From Sedimenticola thiotaurini (GTDB taxonomy: Bacteria; Pseudomonadota; Gammaproteobacteria; Chromatiales; Chromatiaceae): a stretch of DNA of 64,000 bases. How positions within the stretch are numbered: position 1 is the stretch's first letter; every line of letters starts with the position of its first letter. Under the pieces are notes generated by a model. That model was not told where the DNA came from and ran no database searches. It saw only the letters and a program-made list of their open reading frames with translations. This document shows, one piece after another, positions 10,306 through 17,780 of this stretch. The stretch spans positions 2,108,001 to 2,172,000 of the forward strand of contig NZ_CP011412.1 in assembly GCF_001007875.1 (NCBI RefSeq). Reading direction: 5' to 3'. The position numbers and the translations under genes are program-made.

Positions 10306-11721
10306 ATGAACGCCGTAGTGGACAACAACTTTAACGACTACAAGATCGCCGACATCTCCCTGGCCCAGTGGGGCCACAAGGAGATCGCCATCGCCTATAC
10401 GGAAATGCCGGGCCTGGTGGCCCTGCAGGAGAAGTATGGCGACAGCAAACCCCTCAAAGGTGCACGCATTGCCGGCAGCCTGCACATGACTATCCAGACC
10501 GCCGTACTGATCGAGACCCTGATCAAGCTGGGGGCCGAGGTTCGCTGGGCCTCCTGCAACATCTTCTCCACCCAGGATCATGCCGCAGCCGCCATTGCCG
10601 ACCAGCAGATCCCGGTGTTTGCCTACAAGGGCGAGAGCCTGGAGGAGTACTGGGCCTACACCCACAAGATCATGGAGTGGCACGATGGCGGCACACCCAA
10701 CATGATCCTGGATGATGGCGGCGACGCCACCCTGCTGCTGATCCTGGGCAGCAAGGCGGAGCAGGATATCAGCGTGCTGGACAACCCGGGCAGCGAAGAG
10801 GAGCGGGTACTGTACGCTGCGATCCGTGAACACCTGGCCATCCAGTCCGACTGGTACTCCAGTAAAATGAAGAACATCAAGGGCGTTACCGAGGAGACCA
10901 CTACCGGGGTACACCGGCTCTATCAGATGCAGGAGCGGGGCGAGCTGCCCTTCCCCGCCATCAACGTCAACGATTCGGTAACCAAGTCCAAGTTCGACAA
11001 CCTGTACGGCTGTCGGGAATCCCTGGTGGACGGTATCAAACGGGCCACCGACGTGATGATCGCCGGCAAGATCGCCCTGGTACTGGGCTATGGCGACGTG
11101 GGCAAGGGCTGCGCCCAATCCCTGAAAGGGCTCGGTGCCACTGTCTGGGTCAGCGAGATCGATCCGATCTGCGCCCTGCAGGCGGCCATGGAGGGGTTCC
11201 GGGTGGTGAACATGGACGAGGTGTGCAACCAGGCCGATATCTTTGTCACCACCACCGGTAACTACCACGTGATCCAGCACGATCACATGGCGCGAATGAA
11301 AGACCAGGCCATCGTCTGCAACATTGGTCACTTCGATAACGAGATAGACGTCGCCAGCCTGGAGCAGTACCAGTGGGAGAACATCAAGCCCCAGGTGGAT
11401 CACATCATCTTCCCGGACGGCAAGCGGATCATCCTGCTGGCCAAGGGCCGGCTGGTGAACCTGGGTTGCGCCACCGGCCACCCCAGCTTCGTGATGTCCA
11501 ACAGCTTCACCAACCAGACCCTGGCCCAGATGGAGATCTGGAATCACACCGGCGAATATGAAAACCGGGTCTACACCCTGCCGAAAAAGCTGGATGAAGA
11601 GGTGGCCCGCCTGCACCTGGAGAAGATCGGCGTCAAGCTGACCACCCTGACCCAGGAACAGGCCGACTATATCGGCGTACCGGTAGAGGGGCCCTACAAG
11701 CCCGATCACTACCGCTACTGA
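10306..11721 (+). CDS. ahcY: Adenosylhomocysteinase (SAH hydrolase)
   Basis: Hydrolyses S-adenosylhomocysteine, the inhibitory by-product of methylation, to adenosine and homocysteine using a bound NAD. The protein is 471 residues from the ATG at 10306, which has GGAG upstream; an in-frame GTG at 10258 lies inside the riboswitch and is rejected. Motifs seen are [30 protein letters not shown], the NAD-binding [11 protein letters not shown], and the C-terminal sequence ending in KPDHYRY that completes the cofactor site of the neighbouring subunit. Controlled by the SAH riboswitch and flanked by metK and metF, so one methyl-cycle operon is likely. Confidence 0.97.
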   Translation: MNAVVDNNFNDYKIADISLAQWGHKEIAIAYTEMPGLVALQEKYGDSKPLKGARIAGSLHMTIQTAVLIETLIKLGAEVRWASCNIFSTQDHAAAAIADQQIPVFAYKGESLEEYWAYTHKIMEWHDGGTPNMILDDGGDATLLLILGSKAEQDISVLDNPGSEEERVLYAAIREHLAIQSDWYSSKMKNIKGVTEETTTGVHRLYQMQERGELPFPAINVNDSVTKSKFDNLYGCRESLVDGIKRATDVMIAGKIALVLGYGDVGKGCAQSLKGLGATVWVSEIDPICALQAAMEGFRVVNMDEVCNQADIFVTTTGNYHVIQHDHMARMKDQAIVCNIGHFDNEIDVASLEQYQWENIKPQVDHIIFPDGKRIILLAKGRLVNLGCATGHPSFVMSNSFTNQTLAQMEIWNHTGEYENRVYTLPKKLDEEVARLHLEKIGVKLTTLTQEQADYIGVPVEGPYKPDHYRY

Positions 11722-11733
11722 TCCCCGTTTGAC

Positions 11734-11816
11734 CCGGGTCCCGACCTGACGGTGGGACCCGGCCATTGTCCCATTCATTGCCCCCATACCGGATAGCAGT
11801 TTGTTACCGGTATGGG
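11734..11816. other. Two tandem hairpins between ahcY and metF
   Basis: CCGGGTCCC (11734-11742) pairs perfectly with GGGACCCGG (11754-11762). CCCATACCGG (11783-11792) pairs perfectly with CCGGTATGGG (11807-11816). Neither is followed by a clear T run. They may separate the expression of ahcY and metF by processing or weak termination. Confidence 0.55.
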
Positions 11817-11842
11817 CGCTATTCACAGATCAATAGAAGCCG

Positions 11843-12700
11843 ATGCATTCACAACAGACTGATCAAAAACTGTTCAGTTTCGAACTCTTCCCGCCCAAGA
11901 GCGAGGAGGGGATGGAGAAGCTGAAAACCCAGGTAAAAAAACTTGCGCGGATCAATCCGCTCTATGTCTCCGTCACTTTCGGGGCCGGCGGATCGACCCA
12001 GCAGCGCACCTTCCAGAGCGTCGAGTGGCTGGTTACCGAAGGAATCGAGGCGGCCCCCCACATCTCCTGCGTCAGCAGCAGTGAGGTCGAGATCGTGGAG
12101 ATGCTGACCCGCTATAGAGCACAGGGCATCCGTCGACTGGTTGCCCTGCGCGGTGACCTGCCCTCGGGCACCGGCATGAGTGGCCGGGGTGAACTCAACT
12201 ACGCCAACGAACTGGTGGCACTGATCCGGCGCGAGTTCGGGGACTATTTCCATATCGAAGTGGCCGCCTATCCCGAGTTCCACCCCCAGGCTGCCAATGC
12301 CCGGGTTGACCTGGAGAACTTCAAGCGCAAGGTGGCGGCCGGAGCGAACGGCGCCATCACCCAGTACTTCTACAACGCGGACGCCTACTTCCGTTTTGTC
12401 GACAGCTGTAAAGAACTGGCGATCCAGATCCCCATCGTGCCGGGTATCATGCCGATCACCAACTACAGCAATCTGAGCCGCTTCTCCGATGCCTGTGGTG
12501 CGGAGATACCGCGCTGGATACGCAAGCGCCTGGAGTCCTATGCCGATGACGTGGAGAGTATCCGCGCCTTTGGCGTAGACGTGGTCAGCGAGCTGTGCCA
12601 GCGCCTGCTGGATCAGGGCGCCCCCGGACTGCACTTCTACACCATGAACCAGTCGGCGGCGACCCTGAAGATCTGGGACAATCTCAACCTGCCGGAGTAA
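11843..12700 (+). CDS. metF: 5,10-methylenetetrahydrofolate reductase
   Basis: FAD enzyme reducing methylenetetrahydrofolate to 5-methyltetrahydrofolate, the methyl donor for methionine synthesis. The 285-residue single-domain bacterial form shows FSFELFPPKSEEG at the start, VSVTFGAGGST, the FAD-binding LRGDLPSG stretch, AAYPEFHPQA, ITQYFYNAD, and the C-terminal APGLHFYTMNQS. The ribosome binding site is weak (AGAAG). It follows ahcY by 121 bases containing two hairpins. With metK and ahcY it supplies homocysteine methylation, though no methionine synthase gene is in the window. Confidence 0.96.
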   Translation: MHSQQTDQKLFSFELFPPKSEEGMEKLKTQVKKLARINPLYVSVTFGAGGSTQQRTFQSVEWLVTEGIEAAPHISCVSSSEVEIVEMLTRYRAQGIRRLVALRGDLPSGTGMSGRGELNYANELVALIRREFGDYFHIEVAAYPEFHPQAANARVDLENFKRKVAAGANGAITQYFYNADAYFRFVDSCKELAIQIPIVPGIMPITNYSNLSRFSDACGAEIPRWIRKRLESYADDVESIRAFGVDVVSELCQRLLDQGAPGLHFYTMNQSAATLKIWDNLNLPE

Positions 12701-12738
12701 TTCCGCCGGCGGGCTGCGGCGCTGATCCGTTTAACTGT

Positions 12739-12766
12739 GTCGGGTGGGCGAACCGGTCCACCCGAC
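12739..12766 (+). terminator. Possible hairpin terminator after metF
   Basis: GTCGGGTGG (12739-12747) pairs perfectly with CCACCCGAC (12758-12766) around a 10-base loop. Only weakly T-rich sequence follows, so termination would be inefficient or rho-dependent. Confidence 0.35.
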
Positions 12767-12893
12767 CAATCTGCCGCTCAAGCATCCAGCCAATCCCGCC
12801 GGTGGTACCGGGAGCGTTCACGCACAATCCGATATAATCAACAGCCCGACCGCACCCGCTGCGGCACACACATGGGCCATATAGGGAGTGCCG

Positions 12894-14015
12894 GTGAAAC
12901 TGCACCCGTTGCTGATCGTTCTGCTGTTAACTACCCTGGTGGGATTCGCCTCGGGGCTGCTGCTGCCCCAGCTGCTCCCGTTGCGGCCATCCGCACCACT
13001 GCACCTGATCTTCGCCCTGGGCATTATGCCGCTGATCATGGGCGCCATGACCTATTTCGTACCGGTACTGACCCGTACCCGGACAGCTGAACCCCGGGCT
13101 CTGGCGCCGGCCCTGTTGGCGCTCGCCGCCGGTCTGCTGCTCAGCTTCAGCCTGTTCTTCTCCTTTTCCCTCTATCCGCTGGCCGCGCTGCTGGGACTGG
13201 TAGCCGCCGGCTGGCTGAGTTTATGGATATTGCAACGCAAACGACAGACTCTGGGCCGCCCCCATCCGGGGCTGCTCTGGTATCAACTGGCGCTGCTGGC
13301 CCTGATAGGGGGACTGCTCGCCATCCTGGCTGCCTTTTTCCTGCCGGAGCAGTGGGGACCGTTGCGACGCCTGCACCTGCACCTGAATCTCCTGGGATTT
13401 GTCGGTCTCACCGCCCTGGGTACCCTGCGGGTGCTGCTCCCCACCACCGGCGGGTACAGCGACCCCGACGCGGGTCCCTGGCTGATGCAGCAATGGCCCT
13501 GGATGGTGGCGGGCACACTGCTGATTGCGGCGGGAGCCGCCTGGTCACCGGCCGCAGCCCTGCTTGGCGTGCTGCTTTGGCTGCTGCCGCTGGCCCGACT
13601 GCTTAAATCACTGCTGGTGACCCATCGCAGCACTGTCTGGCGCTCCCATGGCGCTGTTACATCCCTGGCCGGTGCCGTGCTGGGTCTGCTGGTGATTCTG
13701 CTCAGCGGTGCAGCCCACGCAGAGGGCTGGCTCCCGCCGACCAACACCACCCACGCCTTTATTCCGCTGTTTCTGCTGCCTCTGGTGAGCGGCGCAGCAA
13801 CCCATCTGTTGCCACTCTGGCTCAGCACCAGCAACAAGCAGCGGGAACAGTCGCTCCGATCACGGCTGGGGCGTTACAGTGCAGTGCGGGCAACACTATT
13901 CCTGCTGGGCGGTCTGTTCATCCTGGCCGGCCAGGGTTGGGGCCTGGTTCCGGTGCTGTTGGCGCTGGCCCAGTTCCTCGTCACGGTACTCCTCTCTCTG
14001 CGCCCCAATTATTGA
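12894..14015 (+). CDS. Polytopic inner-membrane protein of unknown function
   Basis: About 373 residues made almost wholly of hydrophobic helices, roughly ten to twelve membrane spans. Two conserved-looking histidine segments stand out: PLHLIFALGIMPLIMGAMTY near residue 40 and RLHLHLNLLGFVGLTALGT in the middle, followed by LLPTTGGYS. This His-plus-Gly pattern in membrane helices is reminiscent of NnrS-like or heme-copper-oxidase subunit I-like proteins, which bind heme or metal, but I cannot assign a family. GTG at 12894 is preferred because GGGAG lies five bases upstream; a GTG at 12888 overlaps that site. It precedes bioA by 50 bases and may be cotranscribed with it. Confidence 0.75.
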   Translation: MKLHPLLIVLLLTTLVGFASGLLLPQLLPLRPSAPLHLIFALGIMPLIMGAMTYFVPVLTRTRTAEPRALAPALLALAAGLLLSFSLFFSFSLYPLAALLGLVAAGWLSLWILQRKRQTLGRPHPGLLWYQLALLALIGGLLAILAAFFLPEQWGPLRRLHLHLNLLGFVGLTALGTLRVLLPTTGGYSDPDAGPWLMQQWPWMVAGTLLIAAGAAWSPAAALLGVLLWLLPLARLLKSLLVTHRSTVWRSHGAVTSLAGAVLGLLVILLSGAAHAEGWLPPTNTTHAFIPLFLLPLVSGAATHLLPLWLSTSNKQREQSLRSRLGRYSAVRATLFLLGGLFILAGQGWGLVPVLLALAQFLVTVLLSLRPNY

Positions 14016-14065
14016 GTGCAACTGTTATCATCCCCCCTCACGAATGCGGATCAGGTAAAAATGAT

Positions 14066-15418
14066 ATGAGTAACAATCAGCAAATCACCCGGCGCGATCT
14101 CTCGGTGCTCTGGCACCCCTGCACCCAGATGAAGGATCACGAATGGCTGCCCATGATTCCGATCCGGCGCGGCGAAGGGGTCTGGCTGGAGGACTTTGAC
14201 GGCAACCGCTATATCGATGCGGTCAGCTCCTGGTGGGTCAACCTGTTCGGCCACGCCAACCCCCGCATCAACGCCGCCCTGAAAGCCCAGGTGGATCAGC
14301 TGGAACACGTGATGCTGGCCGGATTCTCCCACGAGCCAGCCATACAGCTGGCGGAAAAACTGGTCGAGCTCACTCCGCCGGGGATGGAGCGCTGCTTCTA
14401 CGTGGATAACGGCTCCTCGGCTATCGAGGCAGCCCTGAAAATGAGCTACCACAGCTGGCGCAATCAGGGTTACAAGGGCAAGCACCGTTTCGTCACCCTC
14501 TCCAACAGCTATCACGGGGAGACCCTCGGGGCCCTGGCGGTGGGTGACGTATCACTCTACAAGGAGACATACGAACCGCTGCTGATGGAGGTGTTTACCG
14601 CCCCCTCCCCGGACTGTTTCGACCGGGAAGCGGGCGAGTCCTGGGAGGATTACTCGGTCCGTCGCTTTGCCGACATGGAGGCGCTGCTGGCTGAGCACCA
14701 TAAAGAGATCAGTGCCGTGATTGTGGAGCCACTGGTGCAGTGCGCCGGCGGCATGCGCATGTATCATCCAACCTATCTGAAACTGCTGCGGGAGGCGTGC
14801 GATCGTTATCAGGTGCACCTGATCGCCGACGAGATCGCGGTAGGATTCGGCCGTACCGGCACTCTGTTCGCCTGTGAACAGGCCCAGATCAGCCCGGACT
14901 TTCTCTGCCTTTCCAAAGGGCTGACCGCCGGGTACCTGCCCCTCTCCCTGGTGCTGACCAGCGAGTCTGTCTACCAGAGCTTTTACGACAACTACGAAAA
15001 CCTGACCGCCTTTCTGCACTCCCACAGCTACACCGGCAACCCGCTCGGTTGTGCCGTGGCGCTGGCCAGCCTGGAGATTTTTGACCAGGATCAGGTGATC
15101 GAAAACAACCGCCAACTGGCGCGGGTGATGGCGGAAGCAACCGCCCACCTGAACGATCACCCCCACGTGGCGGAGGTACGTCAACACGGCATGATCCTGG
15201 CCATCGAGATGGTAAAGGACAAGGCCAGCCGCACGCCCTTCCCCTGGCAGGAGCGGCGCGGCCTGCGGGTCTACCAGCACGCCCTCAGCCAGGGCGCCCT
15301 GCTCCGCCCACTGGGTAATGTCACCTATTTCATGCCCCCCTATGTAATCACTCCGGAGCAGATTCGGGAGCTGGCACGGATCGCCACCGAGGGCATCGAT
15401 CTGGCCACCCGGGACTGA
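14066..15418 (+). CDS. bioA: Adenosylmethionine-8-amino-7-oxononanoate aminotransferase
   Basis: Pyridoxal-phosphate enzyme of biotin synthesis that uses S-adenosylmethionine as amino donor to form 7,8-diaminopelargonate. The 451-residue protein begins with DLSVLWHPCTQMKDHE, characteristic of BioA, and has VDNGSSAIEAALKM, SNSYHGETLGALAVG, the cofactor Asp in IADEIAVGFGRTGTLFA and the Schiff-base lysine in CLSKGLTAGYLPLS. An in-frame extension upstream to 13937 is unlikely because the family begins at MSNNQQI. The gene stands alone, away from other bio genes, and ends one base before rsmE, so the two are probably translated from one message. Confidence 0.93.
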   Translation: MSNNQQITRRDLSVLWHPCTQMKDHEWLPMIPIRRGEGVWLEDFDGNRYIDAVSSWWVNLFGHANPRINAALKAQVDQLEHVMLAGFSHEPAIQLAEKLVELTPPGMERCFYVDNGSSAIEAALKMSYHSWRNQGYKGKHRFVTLSNSYHGETLGALAVGDVSLYKETYEPLLMEVFTAPSPDCFDREAGESWEDYSVRRFADMEALLAEHHKEISAVIVEPLVQCAGGMRMYHPTYLKLLREACDRYQVHLIADEIAVGFGRTGTLFACEQAQISPDFLCLSKGLTAGYLPLSLVLTSESVYQSFYDNYENLTAFLHSHSYTGNPLGCAVALASLEIFDQDQVIENNRQLARVMAEATAHLNDHPHVAEVRQHGMILAIEMVKDKASRTPFPWQERRGLRVYQHALSQGALLRPLGNVTYFMPPYVITPEQIRELARIATEGIDLATRD

Positions 15419-15419
15419 T

Positions 15420-16154
15420 ATGCAACGGCATCGCATCTACACCAGCCAGCCCCTGCAACCGGGCAACCGCATCATGCTGGAGGAGGGCCCCACCCGACAC
15501 CTGGTCCAGGTACTGCGCTTGAAGACGGGAGCAGAGATCATCCTGTTCAACGGCGATGGCCATGACTACAGCGCCCACCTGGGAGAGACATCCCGACGCA
15601 GCAGCTACGCAGAGGTGCAGCAGCGCCTGGAACCCGCCGAGGCGCCGGCTTGTTTACAGATCCATCTGGCCATCGGTATCTCCAAAGGCGAACGGATGGA
15701 CTTCGCCATCCAGAAAGCCGTGGAACTGGGGGTTGCTGAAATCACCCCGTTGATCACCGAACGCTGCCAGGTACGGTTGCCGAGCGAACGACAGGCAAAA
15801 CGGCTGCAGCATTGGCGACAGGTGATCATCGCCGCCTGCGAGCAGTCGGGCCGACGCCGCATCCCCAGCCTCAATCCGGTGCAGGAGCTGCATAGCTGGC
15901 TTGGCGTTGCCAACACAGCGGACGGGCTACTACTGGATCATCGGGCCGACCGGGCCCTGCATGAACTGCCGCCACCGGGAGAAGCCGTGACCCTGTTGGT
16001 GGGGCCCGAGGGGGGGCTGTCAGCAACGGAACGCACACAGGCCACCACAAACGGATTCTCCGGTCTGCGTCTGGGTCCCCGGGTGTTGCGTACCGAGACC
16101 GCACCACTGGCGGCCATCGCGGCCATCCAGACCCAGTGGGGCGATTTCCGCTGA
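15420..16154 (+). CDS. rsmE: 16S rRNA m3U1498 methyltransferase
   Basis: SPOUT-class methyltransferase that modifies U1498 of 16S rRNA using S-adenosylmethionine. The 244-residue protein has an N-terminal PUA-like domain (RIYTSQPL with HLVQVLRLKTGAEI) and a C-terminal knot with IGISKGERMDFAIQKAVELG, TERCQV, LLVGPEGGLS and LGPRVLRTETA, all family signatures. The start follows the bioA stop by one base. Full length for the family. A link to bioA beyond cotranscription is not evident. Confidence 0.95.
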   Translation: MQRHRIYTSQPLQPGNRIMLEEGPTRHLVQVLRLKTGAEIILFNGDGHDYSAHLGETSRRSSYAEVQQRLEPAEAPACLQIHLAIGISKGERMDFAIQKAVELGVAEITPLITERCQVRLPSERQAKRLQHWRQVIIAACEQSGRRRIPSLNPVQELHSWLGVANTADGLLLDHRADRALHELPPPGEAVTLLVGPEGGLSATERTQATTNGFSGLRLGPRVLRTETAPLAAIAAIQTQWGDFR

Positions 16155-16232
16155 TCCCACTGGGGCGCCCCCATCGCCGCCCGGTTATAGGCCCCTCCGG
16201 GGATAACCGATTGATCGTCCCTACCAGTGGGA
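16155..16232 (+). repeat. Nested inverted repeats upstream of oxyR
   Basis: An outer pair TCCCACTGG (16155-16163) and CCAGTGGGA (16224-16232) encloses an inner pair CGGTTAT (16182-16188) and ATAACCG (16203-16209), the latter with CCCC/GGGG inside its loop. Together they can fold into one long RNA structure directly after rsmE and 38 bases before oxyR. It may end rsmE transcription or belong to the oxyR leader. Confidence 0.5.
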
Positions 16233-16269
16233 TATACTCGGAATCATCGTTTTCAGCGATGGCCATGCC

Positions 16270-17202
16270 ATGAACCTGCGGGATCTGAAATACATCATTG
16301 CGGTGGCCGAAACCCGGCACTTCGGCCGGGCGGCAGAGCGCTGCTTCGTCAGCCAGCCCACACTCAGCGGCCAGCTCAGGAAGCTTGAGGAGGAGTTGGG
16401 AGTCACCCTGTTCGAACGCAACAACCGCCATGTGCAGATCACCCCGGTGGGGGAGGAGATACTGGACCATGCACGGCAGATCATGGAGCAGGCAGAGGCG
16501 ATCCAGCAGGTATCCCAGCGCCACCAGGATCCACTGGCCGGTCCCCTGCGCATCGGCGCCATTCCCACCCTCAGTCCCTACCTGATGCCGCTGCTCCTGA
16601 TGCCGCTGAAAACACGCTACCCCCAGATACAGCTGGTGCTGTCCGAAGAGTTGACCGATACCCTGCTACAGCGCCTGCAGCGGCATGAGATCGACGCCGC
16701 CCTGCTGGCCACCCCGGCGGGTTCACCCGACCTGGAGACCTGGCCACTGTTCAAGGAGCCGTTCTGGGTTGCCTATCCCCGCAATCACCCGTTCTACACC
16801 CGGGAAAAGATCACCCAGCAGGACCTGGACAAGGAGAATCTGCTGCTGCTCTCCGAGGGTCACTGTCTGGCGGACCAGGCGATGGCGGTATGCCGTCTGC
16901 AACAGCGCCAGGCGGAGGGCAACCTGGCGGATCTGCGCGCTGCCAGTCTGGAGACCCTGATCCAGCTGGTCGGTGCCGGTTACGGTATCACCCTGATTCC
17001 CGCCCTGGCGATGCGCAGCTCCTGGATCAGTGGCAGCGGGGTGGTGGCCCAGCCGCTCGAGGCCGGAAACGCCTACCGACAGGTGGCCCTGATCTATCGC
17101 CACAGTTTTCCACGACTGGCAGCGCTACAGGCCCTGGCCACGGTGATACTGGACAACCTCCCCAATACCGTGGATCGAATCCGCCCCTCCAGCACGGCCT
17201 GA
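16270..17202 (+). CDS. oxyR: Hydrogen-peroxide-sensing LysR-type regulator OxyR
   Basis: Activates peroxide-defence genes when oxidised. The 310-residue protein has an N-terminal winged helix-turn-helix (LRDLKYIIAVAETRHFGRAA, then VSQPTLSGQLRKLEEELG) and a C-terminal sensor domain. The two redox cysteines fall at 199 (SEGHCLADQA) and 208 (MAVCRLQQ), the same numbers as in Escherichia coli OxyR, and they form the regulatory disulfide. GYGITLIPALA is the conserved C-terminal region. No strong ribosome binding site precedes the ATG. A near-consensus OxyR operator lies immediately downstream at 17228-17264, before a DUF2061 gene. Confidence 0.96.
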   Translation: MNLRDLKYIIAVAETRHFGRAAERCFVSQPTLSGQLRKLEEELGVTLFERNNRHVQITPVGEEILDHARQIMEQAEAIQQVSQRHQDPLAGPLRIGAIPTLSPYLMPLLLMPLKTRYPQIQLVLSEELTDTLLQRLQRHEIDAALLATPAGSPDLETWPLFKEPFWVAYPRNHPFYTREKITQQDLDKENLLLLSEGHCLADQAMAVCRLQQRQAEGNLADLRAASLETLIQLVGAGYGITLIPALAMRSSWISGSGVVAQPLEAGNAYRQVALIYRHSFPRLAALQALATVILDNLPNTVDRIRPSSTA

Positions 17203-17227
17203 CACCCCGGGGCTAATAACCTCATCT

Positions 17228-17293
17228 ATAGGTATTAGCTATCATACAGATAGTAACTAACGATTTTACCTATTTACCGTCAAGCTGGATAAT
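17228..17293 (+). promoter_or_regulatory. OxyR operator abutting a promoter for the DUF2061 gene
   Basis: Four quarter-sites are present: ATAG (17228), CTAT (17239), ATAG (17250) and CGAT (17261), with the spacing of the published OxyR consensus (7-base gaps within and between half-sites). Counting the defined consensus bases, the first half matches 10 of 10 and the second 8 of 10. TTTACC (17265-17270), 17 bases, then GATAAT (17288-17293) forms a sigma-70 promoter whose -35 directly touches the operator, the usual geometry for OxyR activation. Start would be near 17300. Confidence 0.8.
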
Positions 17294-17336
17294 CCTTCCA
17301 TCACCAGGAAATACCGGATGCCGGAAGGAACAAACC

Positions 17337-17540
17337 ATGACCAAGACAATCACTTTTGCCGCAGTGCACTTCAGCGTCGCCTTCTCGGTCGCTTACCTGA
17401 TGACCGGCAGCGCCCTGTTGGGGGGAGCGATCGCGTTGATCGAACCGGCCATCAATACCGTCGCTTATCACTTTCACGAGCTGTTTTGGGAACATCGGCA
17501 AAACCGCCCACTTTTTTCACAGCACCCCGAATTTAACTGA
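17337..17540 (+). CDS. Small DUF2061 membrane protein, predicted OxyR target
   Basis: A 67-residue protein of the DUF2061 family, with two hydrophobic stretches (VHFSVAFSVAYLMTG and LLGGAIALIEPAINTVAY) and the family ending HFHELFWE. It is probably an inner-membrane protein; its function is unknown. GGAAGGAA lies seven bases before the ATG. The gene sits 135 bases after oxyR with an OxyR operator and matched promoter in between, so induction by peroxide is predicted. Membership of DUF2061 is by recognition of the pattern; a role in oxidative stress is inference from the operator alone. Confidence 0.88.
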   Translation: MTKTITFAAVHFSVAFSVAYLMTGSALLGGAIALIEPAINTVAYHFHELFWEHRQNRPLFSQHPEFN

Positions 17541-17558
17541 ATCCACCGGAGTAAAGGC

Positions 17559-17657
17559 GTGTTTGAACATTACCAAGGCAAAAGCGGCATCGACGGAGAG
17601 TACGCCGGTGGATCGGAAGTCCTTGAGGCCTGCCTGGGCCAGTTGAAAGTGGCCTGA
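17559..17657 (+). CDS. Possible 32-residue peptide downstream of the DUF2061 gene
   Basis: A GTG-initiated frame of 32 codons (MFEHYQGKSGIDGEYAGG at the start) has GGAG seven bases upstream and lies 18 bases after the DUF2061 stop, so it could be the last cistron of the OxyR-controlled message. It ends before a hairpin at 17675-17705. The peptide has one cysteine (residue 25) and no membrane segment. I do not recognise it, and it could be a chance frame or the relic of a larger gene. Confidence 0.35.
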   Translation: MFEHYQGKSGIDGEYAGGSEVLEACLGQLKVA

Positions 17658-17674
17658 TCCGTCGGCCCGACACC

Positions 17675-17705
17675 GGGGAGCGGCCTGTATAGCGGGTCGC
17701 TCCCC
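17675..17705 (+). terminator. Hairpin between the oxyR unit and tonB
   Basis: GGGGAGCG (17675-17682) and CGCTCCCC (17698-17705) pair perfectly over 8 bp with a 15-base loop. It lies between convergent units and may end transcription from the left, though only a short T-containing stretch follows. Confidence 0.45.
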
Positions 17706-17780
17706 ACTCTACCTGTTTAAACCTGGCGCTCCCGGGAACCGCCAGCAAATAGAAATACTGTTCCTCTGTTCGGAAACCTG

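Noticed and set aside
10300-11826. 508-codon open frame antisense to ahcY
   Set aside because: It is complementary to a complete, highly conserved ahcY gene and has a composition typical of antisense shadows.
12701-12893. Possible tRNA or small RNA between metF and the membrane protein
   Set aside because: Only one simple hairpin is present; no cloverleaf pattern or T-loop motif was found.
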